Source of the DNA: Paralithodes platypus
Lineage: Eukaryota; Arthropoda; Malacostraca; Decapoda; Lithodidae
Length of the DNA stretch: 64,000 bases
Reading direction: 5' to 3'
NCBI GenBank assembly: GCA_032716605.1
Contig: CM064512.1
Coordinates: 22,941,810-23,005,809 of the forward strand
Shown: piece by piece, positions 53,799 through 64,000 of the stretch
How the letters are laid out: each line of letters opens with the position of its first letter
How positions within the stretch are numbered: position 1 is the first letter of the stretch
The notes under the pieces: generated by a model
Seen by the model: the letters and a program-made list of their open reading frames with translations, nothing else
Database searches by the model: none
What the model was told of the DNA's origin: nothing
Translations under genes and position numbers: made by a program

Positions 53799-54307
53799 AA
53801 AGCTGTCCGATGTGAGCACAGTGACTGTTAAAATCCTCGTTGTATATTATGACATCATCTAGGTACACCGTACAGTTGGGAATGTCGGCTACAATGTCGT
53901 TCATTAATTTCTGAAACGTTGCAGGGGGATTTTTCCGCCCGTATGGCATAACATGGCAACGATATGTGACACCGTCCACCACAAACCCACACACCTCTCG
54001 CGCTCGCTCAGACAAGGGCACTTGCCAATAACCCTTAACAAGGTCTATCTTAGTGAGGAACTTGGCTTTTCCTATCTTATCCACACTGTCGTCCACGCGA
54101 GGGAGAGGGTAGGCACTTGTGGGGGTTAAACCATTCAACCTGCGGAAATCTATACAAAACCGCACCTTGCCATCTGGTTTGGGCTGCAGTGTGACGGGGG
54201 AAGTCCACCTTACTGCACCCTCAGAAATCAGCCCACGTTTCAGCATATAATCCAGCTCTTCCCTAAGTGCTGGTAATTTAATAGGGGGAACACGGTATGG
54301 CACTGAT
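53799..54307 (-). pseudogene. Element A copy 2, reverse transcriptase core
   Basis: Same boundaries and length as 33236-33744. Motif A TKIDLVKGYWQV is intact, and motif C reads YLDD (codons at 53854-53859). This copy thus keeps both catalytic aspartates. Motif B reads MPYGRKNPPATFQKLM, with G-K-N flanked by two substitutions relative to copy 1 (MPYGLKNAPATF). It is still separated from the rest of pol by the two MITEs. Confidence 0.93.
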
Positions 54308-54311
54308 TTAA

Positions 54312-54791
54312 CACCTTACTAGCGGCCTATGCGGTTTATTTATGTGTACCGCCCAGCGGGGTGTTTTTAGCCAAAATAGGGCTGTTTACTTGATCATTTT
54401 CATGCCTAAATAAGACCCAGAACGTAAAACAAGTATCTATTCCTGAAAGGGCATAAACAGAGCTTTCGAATGACACCATAACGATCCTTGTATGATGGAT
54501 AGTTTTCCTGCAATAACCGTGCAACGCGAGTGCAAAAAGCAGGTAATTCGGTACTTTCGGTACATAATTGAGTATGTAGCGAGTGAGAGAGGGAGGAGGG
54601 AGCTGAGATTTGTGTCAGTAGGTTCTCCGCGGTGGTCTGGAGCAGTCATACGCTCGCTAGTCTCCGGCCACCACTTGTCTCTCTCTCTCAGCCACATTAC
54701 GTGCTGAAATTGCCACTCGACCTATGTCGAGCGCCGCCACATAGTCCAGCTTTATTTAACTCGACTTAAGTGGTGAGCCGCTTTTTAAGGG
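54312..54791 (-). mobile_element. 480-bp-family MITE, copy 2 of the second insertion
   Basis: TTAA at 54308-54311 and 54792-54795; 480 bp, nearly identical to 33749-34228. Confidence 0.93.
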
Positions 54792-54795
54792 TTAA

Positions 54796-57700
54796 AGGGC
54801 GGGTGGTCCCCAACATCGACATCGTGCACCGCTTGAGTAGTGAGGCCAGGATGCTCCGCGAAAACATCTGGGTTTGAATCAAACAAGTGCTGCACAGCTA
54901 CACGCTGTTGCTCAGGCAGGTGCAATATCAACTCGTGAGCCACTTGTCTAGAATTCCCCGCCCATTGATCCGCGGAAACATGACAATCCCAATTATCCTC
55001 CCCCGCAGCTTGACTGTCCCTTCCTCCTTCTCCACCACGATCGCTGCAGATCAACACCGGGACAGTGAGAGGCTCGGAGGGGCGCCTCACATACTCTTTC
55101 ATCAGATTTACATGGCAAAGTTGGTTCTTTTTCTTACGATCAGGAGTAGCTACTAAATAGTCGAGATCAGAAACCTTCCTTACAACCCGATACGGACCAG
55201 AATACTTGGCAGACAAGGGGGGTCCCACCAGAGGCAGTAGTATCAGTACCTCCTGATCTACTTCAAACTCCCTCAGCTTCACCTTCTGGTCGTATCTGTC
55301 CTTCATCTGAGCTTGTGAACTCTTAAGATTTCCGACCCTGCTACCTCCAAGCTCTTTAGCATTCTCTCACGGCTTTCACTTACATACTTTAGAAGCGAGC
55401 ATGGCTTTGTGACCTCCCTTCCAGATCTCCTTGACTATGTGGAGGGGCCCCCTGACCCTGTGTCCAAAAACCAACTCGTTCGGGCTAAATCCCAAGCTCT
55501 CCCCAGGTACTTCTCTCGCAGCAAATAAAACGTATGGGAGACCTAGATCCCAGTCCTTCCCATTTTCCATACAATAACACCGCAACATACTCTTGAGAGT
55601 CGAGTGCCACCTTTCCAAAACTCCCTGACTCTCGGGATGGTAGGCAGATGACACCACAGACACTATCCCATGTTGCTTGCATGGTCTGCTTATACAGAGC
55701 AGAAGTAAAATTGGATCCCTGATCAGACTGGATCTCCTGAAGGTAGCCATAACGAGAGAAATAGACAAGTAGGTTTTTGACAACAGTCTTAGCCATCCGT
55801 TGCGCATGGGGTAAGCATCTGGATACCGTGTTGCTACATCCATTACAGTTAGTAAAAATGTATTGCCGGCACTAGTGGGGGGCAATGGGCCAACCATATC
55901 GATAACTAGTTTGCTGAAGGACGGCCCAATGACAGGGATGGGTTGTAACGGGGCTCTCGGGATGACCTGATTGGGTTTCCCAACAACTTGACAAGTGTGA
56001 CACTGTGACACCCATGACACGACACTCGCCTTTAACCCAGGCCACCAGAAAAGCTTGCTCAGAGCTGCCTCCGTCTTACGTGCCCCCAGGTGCCCTGCCA
56101 AAGGCACATCATGAGCTAATCTCAATAAGCTCTCCCGGCACACCCTCGGTACTAGTAACTGGTCCACTAATCCTGACCCGCCATCCCACTTTTTCTTGGG
56201 ATCCTGATGTCTCCGATACAAGATCCCCTCGGACAAGAAAAAATCACCAGGCTGCGCATCCCCATCGCTCTCCAGTTCGACAGCACCATTACCACACGCC
56301 CTGACTTCAGGATCTTCCAGCTGCAAGGAACATATATCAGCAGGTGCGAGATTATCCCAGTTCATCTTAAATAATTTATTTCCACCTCCAATGTCCCGCT
56401 GAGCCATCCTTTCCTCACGCTGCCGCATAACGATGCTGTCGCAGAGTCTCTTCCTGCCCTGCACCTGCACTAGCGGTGACAGGCCCCGGGGCCTCTCCAG
56501 ACTCTAACATAGGTGCCAATAATGAGTCACCAAGAAACACTGCCGGCTCAAAACTCTCCAATTGACCAACACTTCCCATTTTCTTGTGACCTTTCCTCCG
56601 CGGTTTGATAGACTGAGGTGGTGGCTGCAAGGTTCCGGAACGCGTCACAACACACGCCATGGTTTGTACGCTACACTTCTCAACCCACTCCTGTTCCTCC
56701 CTACTAACGTCGGCCGCCTTCTCGGCAACGACCACGGGTGAAACCTTACTAACAGGCACCACAAAGTCGTTGCCGAGGAGGAGGTCGACGCCTCCAACAG
56801 GCAAGTTCTCTACAATTTCGACATCCAGCTCCTTCGCCACACCACCCACCTCCAGCTCCATCCGCACCAGCGGGTAGGACTTCGTAGCATTGATCCCCTG
56901 AACTACCACCACCCGAGCAGCGTTAATCGGCCTACCAGTAAAGTTCTTAACAAGGTCTGAGAAGCCCCAGTATCACGCAATAGCTTAACTCCTCGCCTTT
57001 CGCCAGCCCACCTCACAAAACCATGCCCTCTATGACCCCCAAAGACGTCGCGGACAGGGTTCGAGCCTTCCGGACTCTTGAACACAGGCTGTGTCCCAAC
57101 CTCTGACGAACTACCCTTGGCAAACTCAGAAGATATAGGCGACACCCCTATGCTGCGGACCAATGACACAACCTTGTTTGGTGGCTTGTTCGGACAAGCA
57201 TTTGCAAAGTGACCCTCCTTGTGACATGCAAAGCACTCTTTACTCTTTGGTTTCCCTTGGGAGTGGGAGGTACCATTAGACTTCTTATACGGGACGGTAT
57301 TTGGTTTATGTTCAGTTTTATTGTCAGTGCTAGATGGTTTTGTGTATTTATGTGTATCAAAATTCTTGGGAGGGGGAGGGGTACGATCCTTTGCACCCGA
57401 CTCACTCCTAGCTGCTGCTCCGCACCCTCGAATTAATGACAGTCGGAGGTCAGCCATTTCTGCTGCCTCCTGGAGAGTTCTAGGATTTTTTTCCTTTATA
57501 TTTAATGTTAAGTCCCCGCCTGTGCACTTAAAGAACTGCTCCAAGAGAACCAGCTCACTCAACTCCTCAAAAGTAGCTGCCCTCTCAGAACGCAGCCAAT
57601 GTCGTAGTGCATCAGACAAGTCCCGGGCGTGTTCTAGGAAGGTACTATCCTTGCCCTTAGTAACACCCCGAAACTTCAAGCGGTAAGTTTCTGGTTGTAA

Positions 57701-58638
57701 CTCATAGGCCCGTAGCACAGCCTTCTTTAGCTCATCATAAACTACACAGGACTCTAAAGGTAGTGCATCATACGCTTTTAGCCCCTTTCCTAGGAGTCTT
57801 GATGAAACTAATGCTGCCCACTTTTCCTGAGGCCACTGGTGTTCCTGACACTTCTTCTCAAATCGCATAAAAAACTCAGTCCTAATTCATCGAACACAGG
57901 AACTAGTTTAAGCAGGTGCGACAATGATTGGTCCCGATGTCTGTTACCTCCCCCAATATTTCGCCCTGTTACCTCCACTCGAGATCTCTCCAGCTCCCTG
58001 TCAGCCCGATACCTAGTAGACTCTGCCTGCAGTTCAGCCTCTCGTATAGCTGTTCTCTCTGCAGCCTCAGCCTGCACACTAGCCTGTCTCTCGGCAGCCT
58101 CAACCTGAACTCTAAACTGTCTTTCGGCGGCCTCAACCTTGAGACTAGCCTGTCTTTCGGCAGCCTCAACCTTGGCCATCTCAAGCCGAAACAACAAATC
58201 TGGAGTCAACCCTTGAGGAGGGGAAGGTGCATTTAATGGAGAGGGTCCCTGTGATTGAATTCCACGCTGCCATTGACCATCAACTTGGGGGTATGTACTA
58301 ACTTCAGGCACCCTGACATTTGATATGGGGGTAGAGTGGAGGGGGGGCTGGGGACCGGGGCCCCCAGTCGCCTCTCCACCCAGGTCTCTCCCTTCTAAAC
58401 CCAATATCAAAGTCCTCAGCTGATCTTTCCTCATGCCACTTAAACCCTGGTGACCCTGAAGACCTGCCACACACTTTAAGCCATACTTATTCAGCTTCAA
58501 CACCCTGGCAGCGGTAAGGGGCACCTCTAAAAATCTTCAAGCACCCTCCTCGCTATCGACTAGCCACTCCACAGGTCTTTCTCCCTCCGAGCCCGTATCG
58601 TAACCTGACCCATCACTGTGTTCTGATGTATTAGACAT
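54796..58638 (-). pseudogene. Element A copy 2, Gag-protease-integrase with frameshifts
   Basis: Same domains and order as 34233-38085. Small indels break the frame: extra bases near 55330 and 55410, an extra base near 55677, a lost base near 55797, an extra base near 56423, a lost base near 56948 and a 4-bp loss near 57883. A 9-bp in-frame loss lies near 56635. The readable blocks are 54785-55306, 55376-56470, 56415-56912, 56903-57868 and 57808-58524. The leader ATG at 58638 and the TGA at 58537-58539 match copy 1. Confidence 0.93.
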
Positions 58639-58853
58639 GTTTGTGTACTGCAGTAATTATCACGGTTATAGAATGTGCCTTATCTCCTATGCAAGTATGT
58701 ATATACTAATGTTATTTAAAGTCTTTAATGTGTTATATTGGTTGCTCCAAAAAAAAAACTCTATGCCCACTGTATTCCTCTAATCATAAGGAATCTCAAA
58801 ACAAATGACCACTATATTCCTCTGTTCAGTAAATCCTATGCAAGGTCGCCATT

Positions 58854-60747
58854 TGTTACGTCCTGGGATATATAAACACTGGGCTCTTTCTATTGGACTA
58901 GGTATGCGGCAACAAGCAACAACGGAAAACGCTAGATCCAACCGTTATCTATAAACCCAGGCAACAAACCACCCTAAACCGTCAAGAGTCCTGCCTGGAC
59001 AACGAGGTATCCTATGACTCGGTTACAGGGTGCACGCACTATAGACTGCTGATAGTCAAGCAGGCTATATAAAAGATCACACAATTAAGTTGACTTAAAG
59101 CTTCAAGGAAAAGATAGATAACGGAATTAAATTGCAGAAACAATTTAATAACAAACTAGAAGAAAGTACATTTAACGTTACGTTAATTAATACAACTAAT
59201 CACCCCTGCGTGAAAGAAGGTGAAAGCAAACAGTCCTCAAAACATCGTACCGGTAGACATGATACGGGTTTCTAAACTGCATGCGGCTACTGTAGGATCT
59301 GATGCTTAGCAAAGAAAGTACGTTACGGATTTAGAGAACTCTTAACTCATAAGCAGGAATAAATACTAGTGATAGGCCATACAGTGTATAATGGCATAGG
59401 TATAATTAAATAAAGGCAGCAACTCGCAACATAACCACATACAGGTGTGCTTCTCACTCTTAGTCAGGCAAGCCTGCTCGGACAGAGTCTCTAAGCCACA
59501 CCCTGACTCACAATGCTCACAAAAACGGTAAACTGTGGCACAAAAACAAGCATACAGAAATAATAAACCCCTAGCTGTTAATCTGCCAGGTGGCAGAGGT
59601 CTAGCCGGAAGGATATAGGCTTCGGATACCCGGGCTGAGCCACCTGCTCTAGCCTAGGGATGTTCCCAAGTCTGTGCGCCAAATTACTCTAATTGAAAGG
59701 GTGCTCTCTTGAGAGACTCAGATCGCAAGTATCTGACTCTCTCCTGGCGACCCTAAAACAAAAGCAAGATGTGCTAGCGGAGTGCTGAGTGGACTAGGCA
59801 AGGGCCCTCACACAACACAACACTAGACACACAGGGACACAGACAAGAAAATGCCCCCAGACTCCCACGGTATCCTAGTAAAGTCGTGCGGGTCCACAGG
59901 ACTCGCACCAGCAGACTTTACTTAAAGGATCGCAAAAAGCCTCCCCTCCGGTCTAGCCCCTGCTAACCTGACACAAGAACACACTAGCAAGCGTGAAACC
60001 ACCAAATATGAGACAACAAAAAAGCTTCCTAGGTCTCATTAACAATTACATCTCCGCATAAGGCCCAAAATCCTATCTAGTTATCTGAGAGCTCGTCGTT
60101 AATACAATAATAGATATAAGGTCTATCAAGGGGATGGGATAATTAAATAGATTGGTGAAGTAGTGGTAGGAAGGTATACAAAGTATGAGAGAAAGTTTCT
60201 AAGTGGGGTTGAGAGGGATAGATATCAAGGGGGTCCGAAGGGTACGACAGTGAGGTGAGCTCTGAGTCTTGAATCTGTCTGGACCCCACCCTAGGCATGC
60301 AAAATACATCCCATGCTTGGCAACACTCAACACAGTTGCCGGGTCAAAATCCTCTACTCCGTGCATGAGTCGAAACTAAGCCTAACGATGCGATCAAATG
60401 CATATGGCAACGTTTTCAGGCTCGTCCCAAGCTGGCAAGCGAAGCAACGTCCCAAGCCGGTCTCTCTCTCCCGCTTGTCTCCTCCCACCCTCACTAGACT
60501 TACATCTTATATATTATAATGAAATAATCAACTATCGAGAATAAAATATACTAAGATGCGTTGGTTAAGAATAAGGGCAGCTTCAAGCTGTGAAACAACA
60601 TAAGAATATCCCAGACATTAGTTACGTTGTCGTAGGATATATACTAAGGAAAAGCCTGCCGGCCGGCTGCCGCCAGCCGGTTTCTAAACGGCTGGGCAGC
60701 CGACGCGCGTGCATGCCCGCACGTGGCTACTATACAGGAGCGTCACA
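58854..60747 (-). repeat. Element A copy 2, 5' LTR
   Basis: 1894 bp, nearly identical to 38302-40196, followed by the same CTAG at 60748-60751 and element B gag. Confidence 0.95.
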
Positions 60748-60751
60748 CTAG

Positions 60752-62129
60752 GGACCGTTATCCTCCCTCTCCCCGTAGCAACGACACATTTAAACAAAAG
60801 AGCAATGAAACTAAAACTGAATTCAAACCTAACACCACGCCGTATAAGAAAAGTCAGGGGCCTGTTACTTCACAATATAAGCCGAAACCGAAATTTATGT
60901 GTTTTAAGTGCCACAAGGAGGGTCATAAAGCAAATGAGTGCCCTAGTCGACCTCCTCCGGCATCCGTGTCTTTTGCTCACGGCATTGGAGTGTTCAAGAT
61001 GACATCGGAGTTTGTTAGAGGCAATTCTTCCGAGGTAAATACACTGCCAGTGCAGAAGGATCCGGAAGGCTTATTCCCTGTCCGTGATGCCTTTAGTGAC
61101 CACAGGGGACTCGGTTGTGTGGAGTGGGGGGGGAGAAGATATGAGGTGAGAATTTTGCGTGACACTGGGGCATCGCAAACATTGTTGAGGAATTTCACTG
61201 GTAAACCTGTAAATACGGCGCGGGTGGTTGTGGTTCAGGGAGTTAATGCAACAAGGTCATACCCGCTTGTAAGAATGAAGATGGAAGTTGATGGTGTGAC
61301 TCGTGACCTGGATGTAGGAATTGTGGAGAAGTTACCTGTTGGGGGTGTCGACCTCCTTCTCGGCAACGACTTTGCGGGGCCTACTTCTGAGGCTCCACCC
61401 TTGGTCGTTGCCGAGAAGCCGGCCGACGTGAGTAGGGAGGAGCAGGAGTGGGTTGAGAAGTGTCGGGGGCAACCTATGGCGTGTGTTGTCACCCGTTCCC
61501 TTGCATCCAGGGAGTCACATTCTGGTCAACAGTCTTCAGATCAGCGGAGGAAGGGTTCCGAGAAGGGGTTGAAAGTTGTTGCGGTTGAGAGTTCAGTATC
61601 AGCGGACATTCTCGGGGACTCATTATTAGGACCAATTTTCGAGTCTAGAGAAGACCCATTAACTGTTCCTGAGAAGGCAGTGGATGGGCTTAAAAAGACG
61701 ATGAGACAGCAACGGTATGCAGAGAGAGAGCAACGGGAGGCCAAATTTAATGTAGGAGGGGGGCATGAGTTGTTTCGCAAACACTTGGATAGGCTTGCTC
61801 CTTTGGACATTCGTAAGTTGCAATTGGAAGACCCGGAGGTTCTTGAATGTGGTACCGGTGCTGTCGAGTTGGAGGAGGACAGTGATGCACAGTCGGGAGA
61901 TTTTTTGTTCATAGATGGCATATTATACCGGCGATTCCAAGATCCGCAGAGGAATTGGGAGGGGGGATCAGGAGAGGTAGACCAGCTGGTCGTGCCGAGG
62001 GTTTGCAGGGAAAGCCTACTTAGGTTGGCCCATGATGTACCAGGATCATCACCCTCTCAAGTTTTTGAACCAGTTTCACAATCGGAATATGAGGCTGACC
62101 AGGTGGTCGCTAATGTTACAGGAATATAA
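60752..62129 (+). pseudogene. Element B copy 2, Gag C-terminus, protease, truncated integrase
   Basis: Continuous open frame in the phase that joins to B's upstream Gag. CCHC knuckle CFKCHKEGHKANECP, protease LRDTGASQTLLRNF, LLLGNDF, then integrase up to LLRLAHDVP near 62040 and a 29-codon out-of-frame tail to a stop at 62129. Unlike copy 1 it has eight Gs near 61130 and no frameshift. The upstream Gag half is not in the window because the gap removed it. Confidence 0.92.
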
Positions 62130-62205
62130 CCTGGACATACGCCATATTGCCGGTTGTGACAACGTGATTGCAGATTGTCTTTCGAGGGTAGATGATCCTG
62201 GGTAG
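62044..62205 (+). pseudogene. Element B copy 2, RNase H remnant
   Basis: 54 codons, DHHPLKFL to RVDDPG and TAG, same deletion junction as 41493-41654. It has ADCLSR where copy 1 reads ADGLSR. Confidence 0.9.
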
Positions 62206-62679
62206 ATTGACACACGGGTAGCCTCCTGCTTTAGTTTGAATAGTATTTTGCGCTTGGTGCTTGTTGGCTCGCGGTTGTAGCCCAGCGTATTGGGTCGTAA
62301 AGCAGGAGTTGAGCGTTTGGTATAGAAGAAAAAACTAGGCTTGCCCCTATAGTGCAGCCGAAATAAACAAATTCAAAACTTAAAAATCAAATAAAAACTC
62401 TTTCTTTGATAGTTGAATTTTTTCAGTATGTTATAGCAGTAATTCTGAGTTGCACTCCTCTCAGAATGCTGGGCTAGAGAAGCTCGCTCTTGAGGAGCAT
62501 AACTACCTATAATTTAATCTATTGTGTTGGGGAGGGTTATAATTTTGTAAAATGTTTTGTTGAGGAACTGTGCCAGATATTTTACTGCCGCTGGGTGATG
62601 GGAAGTAGAGATATAGCATGGGTTCTAACCATCAGATTTTTGTGAGCCTTGGGCCTCTGAGAAAAATCTTGGGGGGGGG

Positions 62680-64000
62680 TGTGACGTTAACCACTCCGTT
62701 AGAACCGCATGGCTTGTCCTACAGTGACTCGCTAGGATCGCCAGGACAGTGGATGTGGCTACAGTTTGTGTATTGTTGTGTGCTTTATTTCATATGAAAG
62801 CTCGTGTCATGGGCAGTCCAGAAAGGCTCTTTGTTTTCACCCATGTCAAGGCTTTATATATTTAATTGTAAAGTATATGTTTTATCCTTAACTAGTAATG
62901 ATAGGATCAGAGAGAGAGAGAGAGTAGAACAGAGTGAGAGGGGGCGCGTAGTGTTTTGCTATACTCGATGACGTCACAGCTGGCTGGCCTCGTGGGGATT
63001 GGTTGAGGGAGTTCTTTACCATGCTTGGTGACGTAATGTTTTGCTAGCTACTTTGGTAGTGGTTAGAGGACTTGTTACCGCTTTTTTCCCACGCGGCTCG
63101 AGCTAGTGCGAGTATATATACAGCTCCCTCGCCACTTTCTCCCTCAGATCTGGTTTCTAGAACGCATCCCTCTTATCCTTTGATACCTGTCACCCGCTCT
63201 GCACCTGAGAATCTTTTCCTCTGCCTATCTCTCTCATTTTCCATACCTTTCACCACCGTTTATTCATATTATATCCCCTCTGGTTAACTCTGCATAATCA
63301 GCTTCATGCTGGCCAGTTGTATTGTGCATTAAGGTCTGATATAACCTATGTATGTTTAGTTGTTAAGATAAGTTGATCACGAAGCATTGGTTGGTTTTCA
63401 TATTGCCGCTTCCTATAATTATTAGTGTTCTGCTGGATTAGATAATCCTAGACTAGGGTCTGGTATTGTTTCCTATGAGTGCTGGCTTTAGATAAAAGCT
63501 GCACGACATACCTGAGAACTGGAGTTGATTGAGTAAATTCTAGTCTGTGTGCCATTGAGAGTAGAGCATGCACGAATGAGGGCTTTTTGCCTATACCATT
63601 CTACACTGTTCTAAGCTCGTTGTTTGTCTTTGAGGTACGCCAGGAGAACGCTTAATACTTCGGTATTAAGGTTTCTCAAGAGAGCTACCCTTCCCTATAA
63701 CGTAATATTTGACGCACAGACTTGAGATTTGCACTAGGCTATGCGGCATGCCATGCGCACCAGTATCTCGTATCATTGACTCTAGCTAGACTTTATCAGT
63801 CATAGTAGACATTAAGTATATTAACCTAATTACTCTTTTTATGCATACCCATTTATGATTACACAAGCATTTCGCAGCCAAGTTTGATGTATGGAGACAC
63901 AAACGACTTAGGCTCTTTTTGTTGATAGGAATACTGCATTGTCGTGGCGATTATTATTGTTGTAGCGTTTAGGATATTCTTGGCCCCGACTGCATTATAT
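62680..64000 (+). repeat. Element B copy 2, 3' LTR, cut by the window end
   Basis: 1321 bp, matching 42128-43449, starting TGTGACGTTAACC directly after a G-run purine tract. Its CRE-like and TATA sequences are conserved. Confidence 0.95.

Larger units (their letters stand above)
51851..64000 (+). repeat. 12.1-kb duplicate of 31347-43449
   Basis: The order and insertion points are identical to the first copy: partial A LTR, A interior with both 480-bp MITEs at the same TTAA sites, A 5' LTR, CTAG, the rest of B with the same integrase/RNase H deletion, and B LTR. Shared nested junctions cannot arise twice independently, so this is one duplication event or the same locus assembled twice. The interval 51851-53780 is rich in 1-2-bp indels relative to copy 1; the remainder is nearly identical. 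Confidence 0.96.

Overview
The window is non-coding, repeat-saturated nuclear DNA from an animal, most likely an arthropod and probably a decapod crustacean. The reasons are long CT, GT and AT microsatellites, a BEL/Pao element, a Gmr1-type Ty3/gypsy element, many TTAA-flanked miniature elements, and a (TTAGG)-type repeat, the ancestral arthropod telomere unit, inside a fold-back. The species call is inference. I see no intact host gene. There is one plausible terminal coding exon at the left edge, a decayed multi-exon gene near 48.8-50.9 kb, and otherwise transposable elements at many stages of decay.

Layout. 1-296 is a candidate 3' coding exon, followed 40 bases later by a 1.9-kb solo LTR (337-2252, 4-bp duplication ACAT). 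2.3-12.6 kb holds LINE fragments, a SINE inside a LINE, a tRNA-derived SINE whose 3' tail matches that LINE, microsatellites, a mariner-like MITE inside a larger inverted-repeat element, and TTAA MITEs. 12654-19938 is a nearly complete BEL/Pao retrotransposon on the minus strand with both LTRs but three in-frame stops. 20-26.5 kb has LINE pieces, simple repeats, two TTAA MITEs and a palindrome with a TTAGG core.

26944-43920 is a nested structure. Element B is on the plus strand, has 1.8-kb LTRs and CAAG target duplication, and is an internally deleted element keeping Gag and protease. Its gag is split by element A, minus strand, 29783-40196, 1.9-kb LTRs, target duplication CTAG. Element A has the domain order Gag, protease, integrase, reverse transcriptase, RNase H. 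This is the copia-like order known from the Gmr1 group of Ty3/gypsy elements, and its capsid resembles a SCAN domain. Its RT is cut out on both sides by two inverted 480-bp TTAA MITEs.

45.6-48.2 kb is an hAT-like non-autonomous element with three TTAA MITEs inside it. 48.8-50.9 kb is a pseudogene with a recognisable intron. A 100-N gap lies at 51751-51850. From 51851 to the window end the sequence repeats 31347-43449 almost exactly, including the same A-in-B insertion point. This is either a recent segmental duplication or a false duplication in the assembly. The first 1.9 kb after the gap is full of small indels, as at an unpolished contig end.

How the parts fit. B and A share terminal bases, primer-binding region, polypurine tract and Gag sequence, so A-type elements could plausibly have supplied integrase and RT to B. 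The relative ages can be read from nesting: B inserted first, then A into B, then the two MITEs into A, then the 12-kb duplication.
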